Positions 44,306 to 55,313 of a stretch of DNA of 64,000 nucleotides are shown piece after piece; the first letter of the stretch is position 1; every line of letters begins with the position of its first letter. Source of the DNA: Isoetes taiwanensis (lineage: Eukaryota; Streptophyta; Lycopodiopsida; Isoetales; Isoetaceae); NCBI GenBank assembly GCA_021234155.1, contig JAJEKV010000033.1, positions 9,455,641 through 9,519,640 on the forward strand. The letters run 5' to 3'. A program made the position numbers and the translations under genes. The notes beneath the pieces are model-generated. The model made no database searches. It saw only the letters and a program-made list of their open reading frames with translations, and was not told where the DNA came from.

Positions 44306-46796
44306 TGTTGAGGGTATTCCCGGCAATCCCTCAACTGGAATGGTCTAGGACCTCCGTGTTGCTTTAGGCAACCACTCTATGCTCAAAATTTGCGTAAACA
44401 ACCTTCAAAGAATGTTAGAACCACTTCCCAAATTGGAAGAAAATGCAGTGCTAACCTTTAGATTCCGAAAGCAATATAAGTTGAATTTTTTTGAAATCAA
44501 TGCAATAGTATACTAGACAATTGATGTGATATATGTGCAAAATATATCCTGAAGTCAGATATCATTTGGTACTTTAAAATCACACAACTGACTAGGTCAG
44601 AATTTGGTCAATGCCCTCGGCAGAGAGCTCCTTTTTGCAGAATTCTCTAGGAATATCTTTTTTGAATGAAACCACCTGGAAAGGTGTTAAAAGGTCTAAA
44701 GGGTTACGTGCAAACACTAATACTGATCGTAAATAAAGATATTTTGGAACTATGGGGTTTTATGAACCGGACGTGACGCGTGTCTTTTGCAATGAGAATG
44801 CTTTTTTCAAATTTTATCGATATTTAAGTAGGAAATCTATGTAAAAGGAACAGTAGAGATATCCTAAATCAACCCTTGCTATTAAAACCACTAGAGCTTC
44901 AGGAGTTCAACTATAGAGTGTGCAATGGTGCAGTTAAAGTGATGAGAAACGGAATTGCATTATGATGAGCAGAATTTTTTCTTTATTAACCATAGAATGG
45001 TGTTGATTGATATGCATACTAGTTGAAGGAAACAAAATAAGCTATTTTTGAATTTTCTTTAGTCTTTATGCAATATAGAAGCTATTTCAGAGCTATTTTT
45101 TGGAACTTCAACAATTTTCAAAGGGAAAGATATTACCAAATTGGATTTTCATTCACTTGATATATCAAATTGGAGGAATCACATCATTTTCGATGCCCAC
45201 AGTTAATGAGCAAAGCATATTTCAAAAACGGACAGTTTATGGTCGCCTTTACTCGATCAACGATCAATTTGAATGTTAAGGAGGGTCGAATCCGCAGCTA
45301 GAGATCGCTTTTGCATGTACTTCACACCGCCATCTTCAATTTAGCGTAAAGCCCCCGGATTTTCGTGATAGAGATTTGCCCTCTTTAAAAGGCCCCGCTC
45401 GCATTTGCAATTCTTGAATTTACGGCCAGATCCTTTGTCTTTTAGCTTCGATTTGGTTTTCTTGATGTTGCAGAGGTGGATTCGGAAGGTAATGATGCGA
45501 ATTTGTGGTCGGATACTGCCAAAAATTCCGTTTCTTGGTTGGCAAAAATTTTATGGTTCTTGCTTTCTTCAAATGGATATATCCCATGGCCAAGAGCAAA
45601 AAGTTAAACAAGGATATAAATACAGTTCTGAAGCCGTTTTCACTGATTACGTGGTCTCCTCCCACGCCAGCGTCGGCTCGTGTTTCGACCTGGCACGCCA
45701 GGGGGGACGCCACTTGGCGGAAAATGAGAGGGTAGATAGATGGGGGGGTAGATGTAGGTAGGTTTTGCCATTTTTTCCAAGAAGGCACGTTTCCCAAGAA
45801 GTAGCTTAAGGAGGTCCAAATAGACTCAATTTGAAAATTTTTTGTGCCAGGTGGCATGTATTTTCACAAGGGCTACCAGATGGTTTTGTCAAAAGATGAT
45901 TTGGAGCACTTTGATTTTTTGTCAAAAGAGTGAAGGGGGGTGACTAGGCATGAATTTTGGTGAGGTGGCAAATGTACTGCTGATGTGGTACCATTGGATG
46001 ACAAAAACTTTTCCCTAGTCAAAATGTTTTAATGAGGTGGATATGGAATGAAAATGATGTGGATTGACACGTGTGTAATGAATGGTGATGTGGACTTGTG
46101 AGTGATGATGTGGGCATAAAAAATTCCCTTTGCCAACTAGACATAGGTGACAACCTTTTGAATAGCCACCTTTCCTCAACCTAGTGATCATTTTAACCCT
46201 AGGTCTTTGAAGTGAGAGAATGTAGGGTAATGCCTCAACATTTTTTTAGTTTCTTTTGGTAAACTTATGAATGTATGGATGGATCATGAGTGTGTGGGTC
46301 ATTTTGACTAGGGAAAGGTGAATTGACAATCCCAAAGTATGGTATGATGAAATATAGATGTATGGGTAATGATAGTATGAAGTGTAGAGATAACAAGAAT
46401 AGGAAGGTGGAATATGAGTCAAATGGCAATTAAAATGGGAAATTGGCTAGGCAAAACTCTTACAACATCAAGAATCCAAACTTCAAATGCTCAAATCATG
46501 AAATAGACTTCATACCATGCTCATGTCTTGCAATTCTTCAACAAGTGACTTCAAATCTTGTAGGAGTGATCTCTAGTACCTTGGATGATAATCAAAAACC
46601 TTGTCCATCCTCCAATTTTGAGATAACCAAGTGAATGTCCTTCTTTGGTTCTTCTAAACATTTGTTCCTTTTGCAGTTTGACTGAGTCTTCAAGTGCTTC
46701 TGAAAGCCAATGGTCTTCATATTTCCTCATGCATTCAATGAGCCAAATGTTAGATATGTCTAGGGCTCTTCTATGCTGCCATGAGTGGCAGCATCA
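44306..46796 (-). repeat. 5' LTR of the gypsy element
   Basis: 2491 bp, transcribed toward lower coordinates. TG...CA ends in the minus orientation. Its inner edge shows a short inverted repeat (GTTGAGGG and CCCTCAAC, 44307-44335), present in both LTRs. Paired with 35459-37958. Confidence 0.93.
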
Positions 46797-46801
46797 GGTC
46801 C
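46797..46801. other. Target site duplication, right copy (GGTCC)
   Basis: Identical to 35454-35458. Outside it the sequence continues as CGCCTGGATTGG toward the LINE. Confidence 0.9.
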
Positions 46802-47834
46802 GCCTGGATTGGATTGGTATAGTTCCATTGATAGCTACTCACAATGTAATAAAGCCCCTGACTATATCATGAAGACCTATATTAGACATGAAACAAGCGA
46901 AATCAAAGTCTAGTATGCAAGGATAACATTTAACGAGCCTGACACATGCATCTTCATCGAGAACAAAAATAAATAGACTCCAGTGACCACTACAAGAATA
47001 GGGGTCATGGCTCCTGCCAGACAGGCTGATGGGGGATCGATTGAGCCTCATGGCTTGGGGCTGAAGCCAAGGGAGAAGGCGAGGAGAAAGAATCCTCCAA
47101 GAAAGGGAAGGGCGCAGTCTCAAGATGCATGAAGAGGCGCCAGTCGTAGGGAAGTGGCATGCAATTGGTGGCGAGATGAGGGAGCTCTTGGAATCCCTTC
47201 TGGTTGAGAGGTATGTGGATTGCTCTTCCTCTCAATATAATTCTCGAGACCCCGATGGATTGTGTTTTGGAGACTCCGTCCCCGATTCCATCAAGCATGC
47301 CCCTTTGGAAACTCTATGATGCCCTCTTCTCCTCGCGGCTTGGGAAGGGATCACTTGTCGGGTGATGCCCTCTTCTAGGGTGCATGTAGGCCGATGTGCC
47401 TCTGGGGTGCCCCCGGATACCTCTCGGGGTGCCGAGCGGCAGCCCCAACTCCCCCGCGGCGGCTCTTGGCGGGCAATGATTAATTGCTTTTCGCGATCAC
47501 TTTCGTGGGGTTTTCGATTGGATCAGCGCTTTAAGGGCCCGAGTGTAGGGACCCGGGTGTTCAAGAGGCTCAAATTTGTGGAGGATCATCACTCTGTTGA
47601 CCTCTGAGCGGCTCTTTCAGAGGCTCCATGGATAGATATTGATCATACCAGGCATGTTCAGACCATTGAGAATCTAGTTTCATTTGCGGTATTGGGCTAC
47701 TTCATGGGGTGCGTATTAGACACGAGGAGGTTTAGCTCTTGGCTTGCCGAACAGCTGAGGCGGATTGGTTTGCCCAGGTATCAGTCTCTGAAATTCTTAC
47801 CAAATAATTTCTTCATAATCATGTTTGAGGTTGA

Positions 47835-47842
47835 GTCTTCCG
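47835..47842. other. 8-bp target duplication, left copy (GTCTTCCG)
   Basis: GTCTTCCG stands immediately before the element at 47843 and again at 49947-49954. An 8-bp duplication is characteristic of hAT transposons. Confidence 0.92.
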
Positions 47843-47999
47843 CAATGTTGTTAAAAAACGCGATTTTTATTCATAAAATACTTTTTTAAAAATCCGTACG
47901 TAAGATTTTTATGTTTTCGTATAGTCAATAGTCCCAAAAAAAAATTTTCCCCAAAATAGTTTCATGCACGTTTAGGGTTTAGAACAGCAAAAACTTTCT

Positions 48000-48250
48000 G
48001 TGGCAAAACCTTCCCGTGGCCGCTGTAGCCGGTCCGATTCTCACTGTGGCAGAAAACTCCCTGTTTCTCTGTGGCCGATTCTCATTGTAGCCGATTCTCC
48101 CTGTGGCAACTGGCAAAGAACTCCATGTAGCTATTGTGGCAAAGAACTCCTTGTGTCGATTCTATTATGGCAAAGAACTCCCTGTGTCGATTCTATTATG
48201 GCAAAGAACCCTGTGGCAAAGAACACCCTGTGTCGATTCTATTATGGCTG
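48000..48250. repeat. Array of TGTGGC / GGCAAAGAACTCC / TGTGTCGATTCTATTA units
   Basis: CCCTGTGTCGATTCTATTAT with GGCAAAGAAC repeats about four times (48145-48248), preceded by looser CCGATTCTC(A/C)(C/T)TGTGGC units. The open frame 48000-48290 is a by-product. Confidence 0.8.
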
Positions 48251-48683
48251 TCTGTACACTAGTGGGCAGGGAGCTTCTTCTTTAGCATAGCAGGAAACAA
48301 GGGCATATCTATGGCAGCATCAAGGTAATCTGGCTTTCAAGGTTTATTCTTAGCTTTAGTGTTTAGAAAAGCTTATATTGTGGTTGATTTGCATTCCACA
48401 GTCACAATAGCTCCATTGCAGATGAGACAAGCCGTGAATAGATCAGAAATATCTTGGACGCAAGGCTGTTTATCCTGGACCTGTTTATCCAGGACGATTT
48501 AGCCAGGGCATCATGTTAAGGTAGATGCTTTTCTCTCTCTTGGACTAGTACTAGTTAAACATGATGTATCTACAGTTCTGGCATGTGCAAAGATTTTGCA
48601 GCCGATCAGGATGTTTTTTTTCCCTCCCATTTTCCATTTCTTTTTTCCACATAAATGGATTTGCTTAGCCCTTTACATGTTGT

Positions 48684-49230
48684 GCTGTCAAAGTAGGACA
48701 ACAAGCAGATTTTGTGATTTTTGACATAGTTAGACTAAAAATTTAAAGATCATGTGCCTAGCATTATTTTTAGATCTTCATGCAAACTTTCCAACGGATA
48801 CTCTTGCTAATGAAATAGAGGTTTGCTTTGCAAGTTATGGCCAAAACTAGAAAACAGTTTTGTTTCTGCTGTCAAAGTAGGACTGCGAGTGGATTTTGTC
48901 ATTTTCGACATAGTTACAATGAAAATCGGAGGATCATATGCCTAGCATTATTTTTAGATCTTCTTGCAAACTTTCCAACGAATACTCTTGCTAATGAAAC
49001 AGAGGTTTGCTTTGCAAGTTATGGCCAAAACTAGAAAACAGTTTTGTTTCTGCTGTCAAAGTAGGACAGCAAGCAGATTTTGTGATTTTTGACATAGTTA
49101 GACTAAAAATTTAAAGATCATGTGCCTAGCATTATTTTTAGATCATCTTGCAAACTTTCCAACGAATACTCTTGCTAATGAAACAGAGGTCTGCTTTGCA
49201 AGTTATGGCCAAAACTAGAAAACAGTTTTG
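48684..49230. repeat. Three tandem copies of a 184-bp unit
   Basis: Starts at 48684, 48868 and 49052, each with GCTGTCAAAGTAGGAC. Shared words are GATTTT(T/C)GACATAGTTA, ATGCCTAGCATTATTTTTAG, AACTTTCCAACG(A/G)ATACTC and AAAACTAGAAAACAGTTTTG. Copies are about 90-95% alike. They lie within the hAT-like element. Confidence 0.92.
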
Positions 49231-49946
49231 ATCGTAGGGGGAAGCTATAATGATGTTTTTTAGTTGATCATAGTTAGTGATTTGGTATTCATCATAACCT
49301 CGTTATGCAATTTTCAGGTATGATAAATGCTCAGATTTGATGCCATGCATGCTTCAGAAGCTCAGAGTAGCAGAATTTAAGAAGTAAGAACATGCTTTGG
49401 TTGATTGATCAAAGTAAGCGACTCCTCGGATGCAATGGATGACCATGGTGCTAGTACAACAGAGTCTTCTGATGAGTAAGATATTTAATTGTTTGTTGGG
49501 TTGTCTCACTACTTATCCGCTGCTATAAAAAATCAGCAAGTCTTAGACTGAGATACTCTTGTAGAACAAGCTGTCTACTATTATTAGAGATTATTAGTAA
49601 GTGGATGTAATGCTAATGTAATGCTAAATGCTGAGCATAATATTTTTGGGGCTATTATTATAAGTACAAACAAGGATTAATTGTTTTTTGACATGAACTC
49701 TCAAGGCAAGTTAAATGATATAAGAACTCTTACTGGAATTTCATATATTTTTGGAAAATTCGAAGATTTTTAAAGATTTTTAAAGATTTTAAAGATTTTT
49801 AAGGTTTTTAAAGATTTTTAAGGTTTTAAAGATTTTTTTAAATAAAAAATGTTTTTAAAGTTTTTTTTGAATTTTTTTAAAAAACCTCAAAAAATCTTTA
49901 AAAACGTACGAAATCCGTACGGATTTTGACGTACGTGACAACCTTG

Positions 49947-49954
49947 GTCTTCCG
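49947..49954. other. 8-bp target duplication, right copy (GTCTTCCG)
   Basis: Identical to 47835-47842. The LINE ORF1 similarity resumes directly after it. Confidence 0.92.
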
Positions 49955-50330
49955 TGCGGCATTTGGTTAGTCGGTGGTGGATACTTTGGGTGAATCATAT
50001 GTGCTGTATCAGTATTATACTCCGGCAACGTCCACCAGTTCTTTGACAGTGGTCAAAATCCCGTGTTGGTTCCAGATTCAGGATCTTCCTCCTGATCTGA
50101 TGGTGCCTGATTTCTTGGTTTCTATGGCTAATGGCCTGGGTGTATATTTGGCTCATTCTATTGTGCAGTCCCTCAAGACCGTGTTGCTCGGGCCGCTTTG
50201 GGTACTGCGGCCCCACTTCTCTGCCCGGTGTGTAGTGGTCCCCGCATTTTCTCCGATTGAAGCTTTTGAATGGCTCGGAGATCCCGGATGTTTCCATCTA
50301 TTGTGCTACCATCCGACCTGCTGATGATCC

Positions 50331-52251
50331 TGCCGGGTGCTTGTGATGTGGTAGGGGTTGCGGGTGCTTATGCAGGGGCCCGGGATTCCTCTCTCCCCGA
50401 GGCAATAGGCGCTGGACCCCGGGTGCGCTGGAGTGGAGTTAGGGCGAGGTGGTGGTGTGGTTGGGAGAGGTGGTATGGGACGAGGGCCTGGCAAAAAGGG
50501 GCCGGCCGCCTATTGGATGGGGGCTAGGGGATGTGGTGGCTCGGGAGGGCTCAGATGATTTGGTTGTGGCTAGGTCCGAGGGGACGTGGGTCTGCGGGAG
50601 GGGCCGGGTGATCGGGCCGGGATGTCCCGATAGCATGATATGCCGAGCATGAGGTGGCCGGAGCGGCCGGTTGAAGGTAGAGACTAGTGTGGTCCATGAC
50701 TCTATGGAGGTACAGGGGACTTCCAACGCGGTTGAAAGTGGAATGTCATGTAGAGCTTAATCGTGGGTCACATTGTCGCGGATTAATGACTCTGCGTGGA
50801 GTGGGCTAATGGCCCGGTGGGTAGGCATGTGGGTCGGACACTTCTCCTCCCGGGATGAATAGGTCGATCCTCACCGAATGTGCGGGGGGGTGCGGTCCTC
50901 TAGTAGTAAGAGGGCCCGTGTTTCTTTGGCACTTCGGGCGATTAAGGCCCGTCGATATTGCTTGCATTCGGGAGCATAAGTGTCCCGGGGGTGATATGTC
51001 CGCACTCATGAATATGGTTGGTGGGGCGCTTTTGGCTCTATTGCTTCTTCTTCGGGGCGGACTAGTGGGGGTACTCTTATTGCTTGGAGGATGGATGTGC
51101 GTGTCACGCATCACGCCAAACAAAGTTTGGCCTGGTGGGCAATTATTAAGTGGTTGGAGGGAGGGCGAGGAGTGGGGATTGTTAATATTGATGCCCCTAA
51201 TCAACCTTCTCACTGGGTGCTTTATGGGCCACAACCGGAATAAGTTCTTGAGCCCTTGGTGGGTTGCGTGTGTCGCTTAGTTGTCGTTAGGGGACTTCAA
51301 TATGGTAGAGCAGTAGAGGATCGCCTGCGGTTCCGGGAACCCGATTGTGCATGGGTTTGAGAGGGACTAGTGGTCTCGCTTTTGTTGCAGGATGTGGCCT
51401 TGGTTGAGGTCCCTAGGGACTTGTCTTTCACCTATTGTAATAGGCGATTGGTGCAGGCGGACGTATGCTAGGCATGACCAGGTGCTATGCTTCCCCATGT
51501 GCACCGGATGGTGTGCCCTCTTTGCTTGCCGGAGTAACATTCTGGGCCTACCTCCATTTTCGATCATTACCCTCGGGTTGTGTCGGTCGGGGATGCGGTT
51601 GTCTCTCGCCCTCTAGGGACGGTGTCCGCTTTGAACACCCCTACTGGCCGACGCGATTTCTCGGCCCGGTGCCGGGAGTTGTGGCTTGATACCTTTTCAT
51701 CTCTCAAGGATATGTCCGGGTATGGTGACCGTGATTGGCCGTGGTGAAGCATTTTGCCAAGGTCTTTGGTAGGCGTGTCGGCGGCAGGGCGAAAAGGAGT
51801 TGCATGGTCTCTATCGGGGAGTTGGAGAAGATCGGGTGCAACCTTCGATGGCATTAGGGAGAATGCAAAGTGTTGCGTATTGTTGCTCTGGAGCGGGGTT
51901 AAGGTGCGTGGAGGCGCGTGTGAAGGCGGCCCTTACCCGGGTTGAAGGAGGGGACACGAAGTTCGGTGTTCTTCGGAAGGCAGCTAAAAATGGGCGATAT
52001 GCGGCATCTATGGCGCCCCTTGCTTTGTCCGATGGCCGGACTTTGGAGGATCCCTGATTTGCGAGAGGTATGTGCATGCTCATTTCTCGTGGTTTTTCAT
52101 ACCTGGCAGACTCTTCCCTATGAGCGGGAGATGCAGGAGCTTGTTTTGGGGTCATTAAGCCATCTATTCACCATCATCAATGGGAGAGCTTAGAGCAGGA
52201 GCTCTCCAGAGAGGATTTAGCGGAGGCATGTATGTGCATGGCCAAGGATAA
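50331..52251 (+). pseudogene. LINE region from the ORF1 end through the endonuclease, heavily frameshifted
   Basis: Endonuclease-like pieces are seen only as short stretches in changing frames: DIACIREHKC (the IQE/H active-site segment, about 50960), WRMDVRVTHHAKQSLAWWAI (51086-51145) and GVGIVNIDAPNQPSHWVLYG (51170-51230). The Asp and His of the C-terminal catalytic segment were not placed. 50400-50700 is very G-rich and likely corresponds to the low-complexity end of ORF1. Confidence 0.5.
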
Positions 52252-52506
52252 ATGTCATGGGCTTGGGAGTGGGCTGGTGAGTCTGTGTACCAGGTGTATC
52301 TTGAGTTGCTGCAGTCTTCTCAAATGGATAGGATCTTGAATACTGCATGCATTTCCTTGATTCATAAGGTTAAGCAGCCTTCTACTATTAATGATTGGAG
52401 GCCGATCTCCTTGTTGTCCTCTATGTACAAGATTATTGTGAAAGCCCTGGCAGAGAAGTTGAAGCCGGTGTTGACTTCTTCCATTAGTAAGGTGCAGTCT
52501 AGGTTT

Positions 52507-52514
52507 ATTCCTGG
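52507..52514. other. 8-bp target duplication, left copy (ATTCCTGG)
   Basis: ATTCCTGG occurs here and at 53096-53103. It encodes the IPG of the LINE RT motif, which is therefore present twice. Confidence 0.92.
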
Positions 52515-53095
52515 CAATGTTGTTAAAAAACCTATTTTTTATTTTTAAAGTACCTCTATAAAAATCCTCACGTTTTTTAAAGGATTTTTATGATTTGGTA
52601 TGGCCAAAAAATAAAAAATAAAAAATAAAAAAAAATTGCACATTCTTTGCACTGCTTTGTTGGACATATTTGCTAATATTAAAATGCTCATTTTTGCTAC
52701 AAGTTACAACACCTAGCATGCCAACAAGTAAATCGGAATCTTATACTGCTTGATGCTGCTATTAGAAATTATTAAGTTCAAGTACAAAGATATCGCAACT
52801 TTTTTGCCATGCAACTCTTAAGAAAATTCAGAAAAACATTATTACAGATGTTAAGAGATATAAGAATTTTATATACAAGTATAAATAAGTTCAAGATATC
52901 ATCTATTTGGATAAAAAAAATCACAATCTAAGGACCTTTAAGGATTTTTAAAGGTTTTTAAAGATTTTAAAGATTTTTAACGTATTTTATATGAAGTATG
53001 TTTTTAAAGATTTTTTTCAAAAATTTTAAAAATCTTCAAAAAATCTTAAAAAACGTTTTTTAAACATACGGATTTTGACGTACTTAACAACATTG
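52515..53095. mobile_element. 581-bp hAT-like MITE in the LINE RT
   Basis: Ends CAATGTTGTTAA on both sides as inverted repeats (right reverse complement CAATGTTGTTAAGTACGTCA). The subterminal TTTAAAGGATTTTTA / TTTTTAAAGATTTTAA runs match those of the 2.1 kb element at 47843. No coding capacity. Target duplication ATTCCTGG. Confidence 0.9.
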
Positions 53096-53103
53096 ATTCC
53101 TGG
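53096..53103. other. 8-bp target duplication, right copy (ATTCCTGG)
   Basis: Identical to 52507-52514; the RT similarity resumes here in frame with NIFTNVASAYEG. Confidence 0.92.
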
Positions 53104-54629
53104 AAGGAACATTTTTACTAATGTTGCCTCAGCTTATGAAGGCCTTTATTGGGCCAGGAGAACAGGTCAAGGCATTGCCTATCTTAAACTTGACTTTGCC
53201 AAAACTTACGATAGTGTCCGTTGGGAGTTCTTGTCTGCCGTGATGTTAGCGTTGGGCTGTGGTCCACGCTAGTCATGAAGCTACATAGGTCAGCACGGGC
53301 TACGGCGGTGTGCCAGGGTGAACCCTCCGCTTTTTTCTCCTTAGGCAGAGGGGTGCATCAGAGGTGCCCTTTGGTATTTTTTTTTTGTTTTATGATTGGG
53401 CGGAGGCTTTGTCTCAATTATTTTGGTTGCAAAGTGGAGGAGGGGTGGTGGATGGGCTTGGATGCGGGATGGTAGCCGCCAGATTATTAACCGGTTCCGA
53501 TGACACTTTCCTCTTCTTGGTGGCGTAAGAGAGGAATTTTATGGAATGTGAAGGGTTTGTGGATACTTTCTCCTTGGCCTCGGGCATTCTTCTAAATTGG
53601 GGTAAATGCTCATTCACGGGCCCAAATGACTCTGCCTCCCCCTTGTTTGGCTCTATTCCCTTTGGAAGGTGCTTCGGATAATGTGTGTACTAAGTGTTGG
53701 GTATTCCCTTTGGAGGGATGTTTCCATGGGGAGGGTGTGGGATGAGATTTTTGCGGAGGTTGCGAGTAAACACCTCAATTAGTGGAAGGGCGAGCAAGTT
53801 GTCCATGGCAGGTCGGATCACTATTGCCAAGTCGGGTACTTTGTAGCACTCATGTGTATACAAAGATCGTGATGTTAGCTCCTGAAGGTAAGATACATGC
53901 TTTGGATAAGATTGTTCGAAATTTTGTGTGGGGGGGGGATGATGAAGGGGGGTTGTTAAAGTGGCTTGGTGGAAGTGTTCCGCCCGGGAGGATGGGGCTT
54001 GGCCATTCTCGGATTTGGCACCGCATAGTAAGGTGTTGGTCTCCAAGTTTGTTTGGAGCATTCTCGCAGGATGGAGCATCTTCTCCGGTGTGGTTGTTGT
54101 TGCGATCTCTTCGCCATTGTGTGGCGTTTGGGAAGCTATGTCTGCGGGTGGAGTTGCCACGGCACTTTGTTGTATGGTCTCGGCCTTTCCCACATGCATC
54201 CCCTTTTCTCACCGGGGTTGTTGTGGGCTTGGGATCATGTGCGTGTGCTCTTCCGGCTAGATTATGCCTCGGTTTATCACCACTCTTCTCCTTTCTTGTG
54301 GGTTCCTCTACCCCCAAGCAAGACTTGCCCTTGGTTGCCACGTGCATGCTCGGACGAGGGCCGTTGGAGGCTGAAGCTGCCTTTGTGCTCACCTTGGAGG
54401 ATTGGTATTGGGGTGGTCGGCTAGCTTCGCGGAAAGTTCTTCGAGCTTCGCTTTACTGAGGGGCGATGGCAGGGCTATCGGCTACACATACCTATAGTCC
54501 CTCGGGATGATGTGGTGGTGCGGGTTTTGGAAGGTTCATCCGGATGTTGTATCTTCTTGTTTTGTGCGGTCTTGTTACCGGGTGTTGGCTATTCATGACA
54601 CACTTCCCCTTCGAGGCAAGTGGTCTCTG

Positions 54630-55313
54630 CAGCTTAGGGTTCTCGATGGCTTCGGTTTAGACGTGGACATGGAGCTCACTTCCCCACCAAAGGTTAGGGT
54701 GCTTACGTGGCGGTGGTGCACCACCGTATCGGGTGAATGCCCTTGTGAGTCGGATTTAAGTTTTGGGTGTGAGCCCTCTTTGCCCTTATTGTGGCCTTCA
54801 TCGTGAGACTGTGGAGCATTATGCGGTTTTATGCCCTCACTTGCTTGTCGCACGGGATTGGGTTAGGGGCTCTATTTCGGGTGAGATTGACTAGCCAGCC
54901 AGATTTACTACTTCATGTGTATCACGGTGCTTGGTCTCTTCTTGCGGCAGCAAGCCTTGCATCCGCGCGTGGCTTGGTTGGTGTGGCTGATTTGGAAGCG
55001 GCGGCGGTTGTGGATCTTCGGGGGATTCAAAGAACTGCGACCTCTCGATTCCTCGACTTCAGGGTACAAGCTATTTCAAAGTTTTTGGTGTTCCTGGGAT
55101 TGGTAGAGCGGAAATTTGCCATTTGGCGGGACTTCTTGGGTATTGTAGATGGTGATGGTCAGTTTGTACAGCAGTAGAGTTGCAGTTTTTCTGTGAGTTT
55201 GTTGTGGAGTGTCGAGGTATCGCTGTCTCTTTGGGGCAGTTCTCTTTCCTCCTCACTTGCTTCGTAACATTACCATTCTTTTAATATATTGATGACACAG
55301 TTCTTCAAAAAAA
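54630..55313 (+). pseudogene. LINE C-terminal zinc finger and 3' tail
   Basis: PPKVRVLTWRWC (54687-54722) is the start of the zf-RVT domain. A frameshift follows, then ETVEHYAVLCPHLLVARDW at about 54803-54860 supplies the His/Cys half. The 3' part (55150-55300) is non-coding and ends TTCTTCAAAAAAAA at 55299-55313, a short A tail. The flanking target duplication was not identified. Confidence 0.65.

Larger units (their letters stand above)
35459..46796 (-). mobile_element. Structurally complete Ty3/gypsy retrotransposon, 11.3 kb
   Basis: Direct 2.5 kb LTRs (35459-37958 and 44306-46796), a 5-bp target duplication and minus-strand gag and pol domains between them. Order on the minus strand: gag, CCHC knuckle, protease, an RNase H domain, reverse transcriptase, RT-linked RNase H, integrase. 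LTRs start TGATGCTGCC and end CCTCAACA in this orientation. The pol region is broken by several frame slips, so the copy may be inactive, or the assembly may contain indels. The integrase-to-LTR spacer carries a 130-bp tandem repeat. Confidence 0.93.
47843..49946. mobile_element. 2.1 kb non-autonomous hAT-like element in LINE ORF1
   Basis: Ends: left CAATGTTGTTAAAAAACGCG, right (reverse complement) CAAGGTTGTCACGTACGTCA. The subterminal regions are related by inversion: ATCCGTACGTAAGATTTTTA on the left, and AAAACGTACGAAATCCGTAC with TTTAAAGATTTTTAA runs on the right. The target duplication is GTCTTCCG. Internally it carries a CTGTGTCGATTCTATTATGG array (48120-48245) and a 184-bp tandem repeat (48684-49230). 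No transposase is visible. Sister of the element at 52515-53095. Confidence 0.85.
47230..50330 (+). pseudogene. LINE ORF1 with DUF4283-like domain, split by a transposon
   Basis: Nucleic-acid-binding first protein of plant LINEs. Before the insertion: VEDHHSVDL, ENLVSFAVLGYFMG, SSWLAEQLRRIGLP and SLKFLPNNFFIIMFEVESSA. After it: FRAAFG, YYTPATSTSS, VVKIPCWFQIQDLPPDLMVP and SMANGLGVYLAHSI. This is the DUF4283 order (fold start, (L/P)NNFF strand, then PVWVRL-type segment). Frames change at several points, and the segment 47843-49946 is foreign. Confidence 0.65.
52252..54470 (+). pseudogene. LINE reverse transcriptase, interrupted and mutated
   Basis: Reverse transcriptase of target-primed retrotransposition. 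Before the insertion: TACISLIHKV, INDWRPISLLSSMYKIIVKA and SRFIPGN. After it: IPGRNIFTNVASAYEGLYWA, RRTGQGIAYLKLDFAKTYDS and VRWEFL, the conserved fingers and palm. A frame slip near 53270 leads to ARATAVCQGEPSAFFSLGRG and VHQRCPL. The catalytic motif reads GSDDTFLF (53491-53514) where FADDTFLF is usual, so one flanking residue is lost though both Asp remain. The thumb-side part follows at 53782-54459 (KIHALDKIVRNFVWGG). Confidence 0.8.
46802..55313 (+). mobile_element. Decayed LINE (DUF4283 ORF1, endonuclease, RT, zf-RVT)
   Basis: Plus-strand L1-type plant LINE recognised by its ordered domains: an ORF1 with a DUF4283-like domain, endonuclease pieces, reverse transcriptase and a C-terminal zinc finger, ending in a short A run at about 55306-55313. 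It is broken by many frameshifts and by two DNA-transposon insertions (47843-49946 and 52515-53095). The 5' end was not located; coding similarity starts near 47230. GC-rich compared with its surroundings. Confidence 0.8.

Noticed and set aside
53690-54392. Long minus-strand frames over the LINE RT
   Set aside because: They are shadows of GC-rich coding sequence; the plus strand carries the recognised RT motifs.
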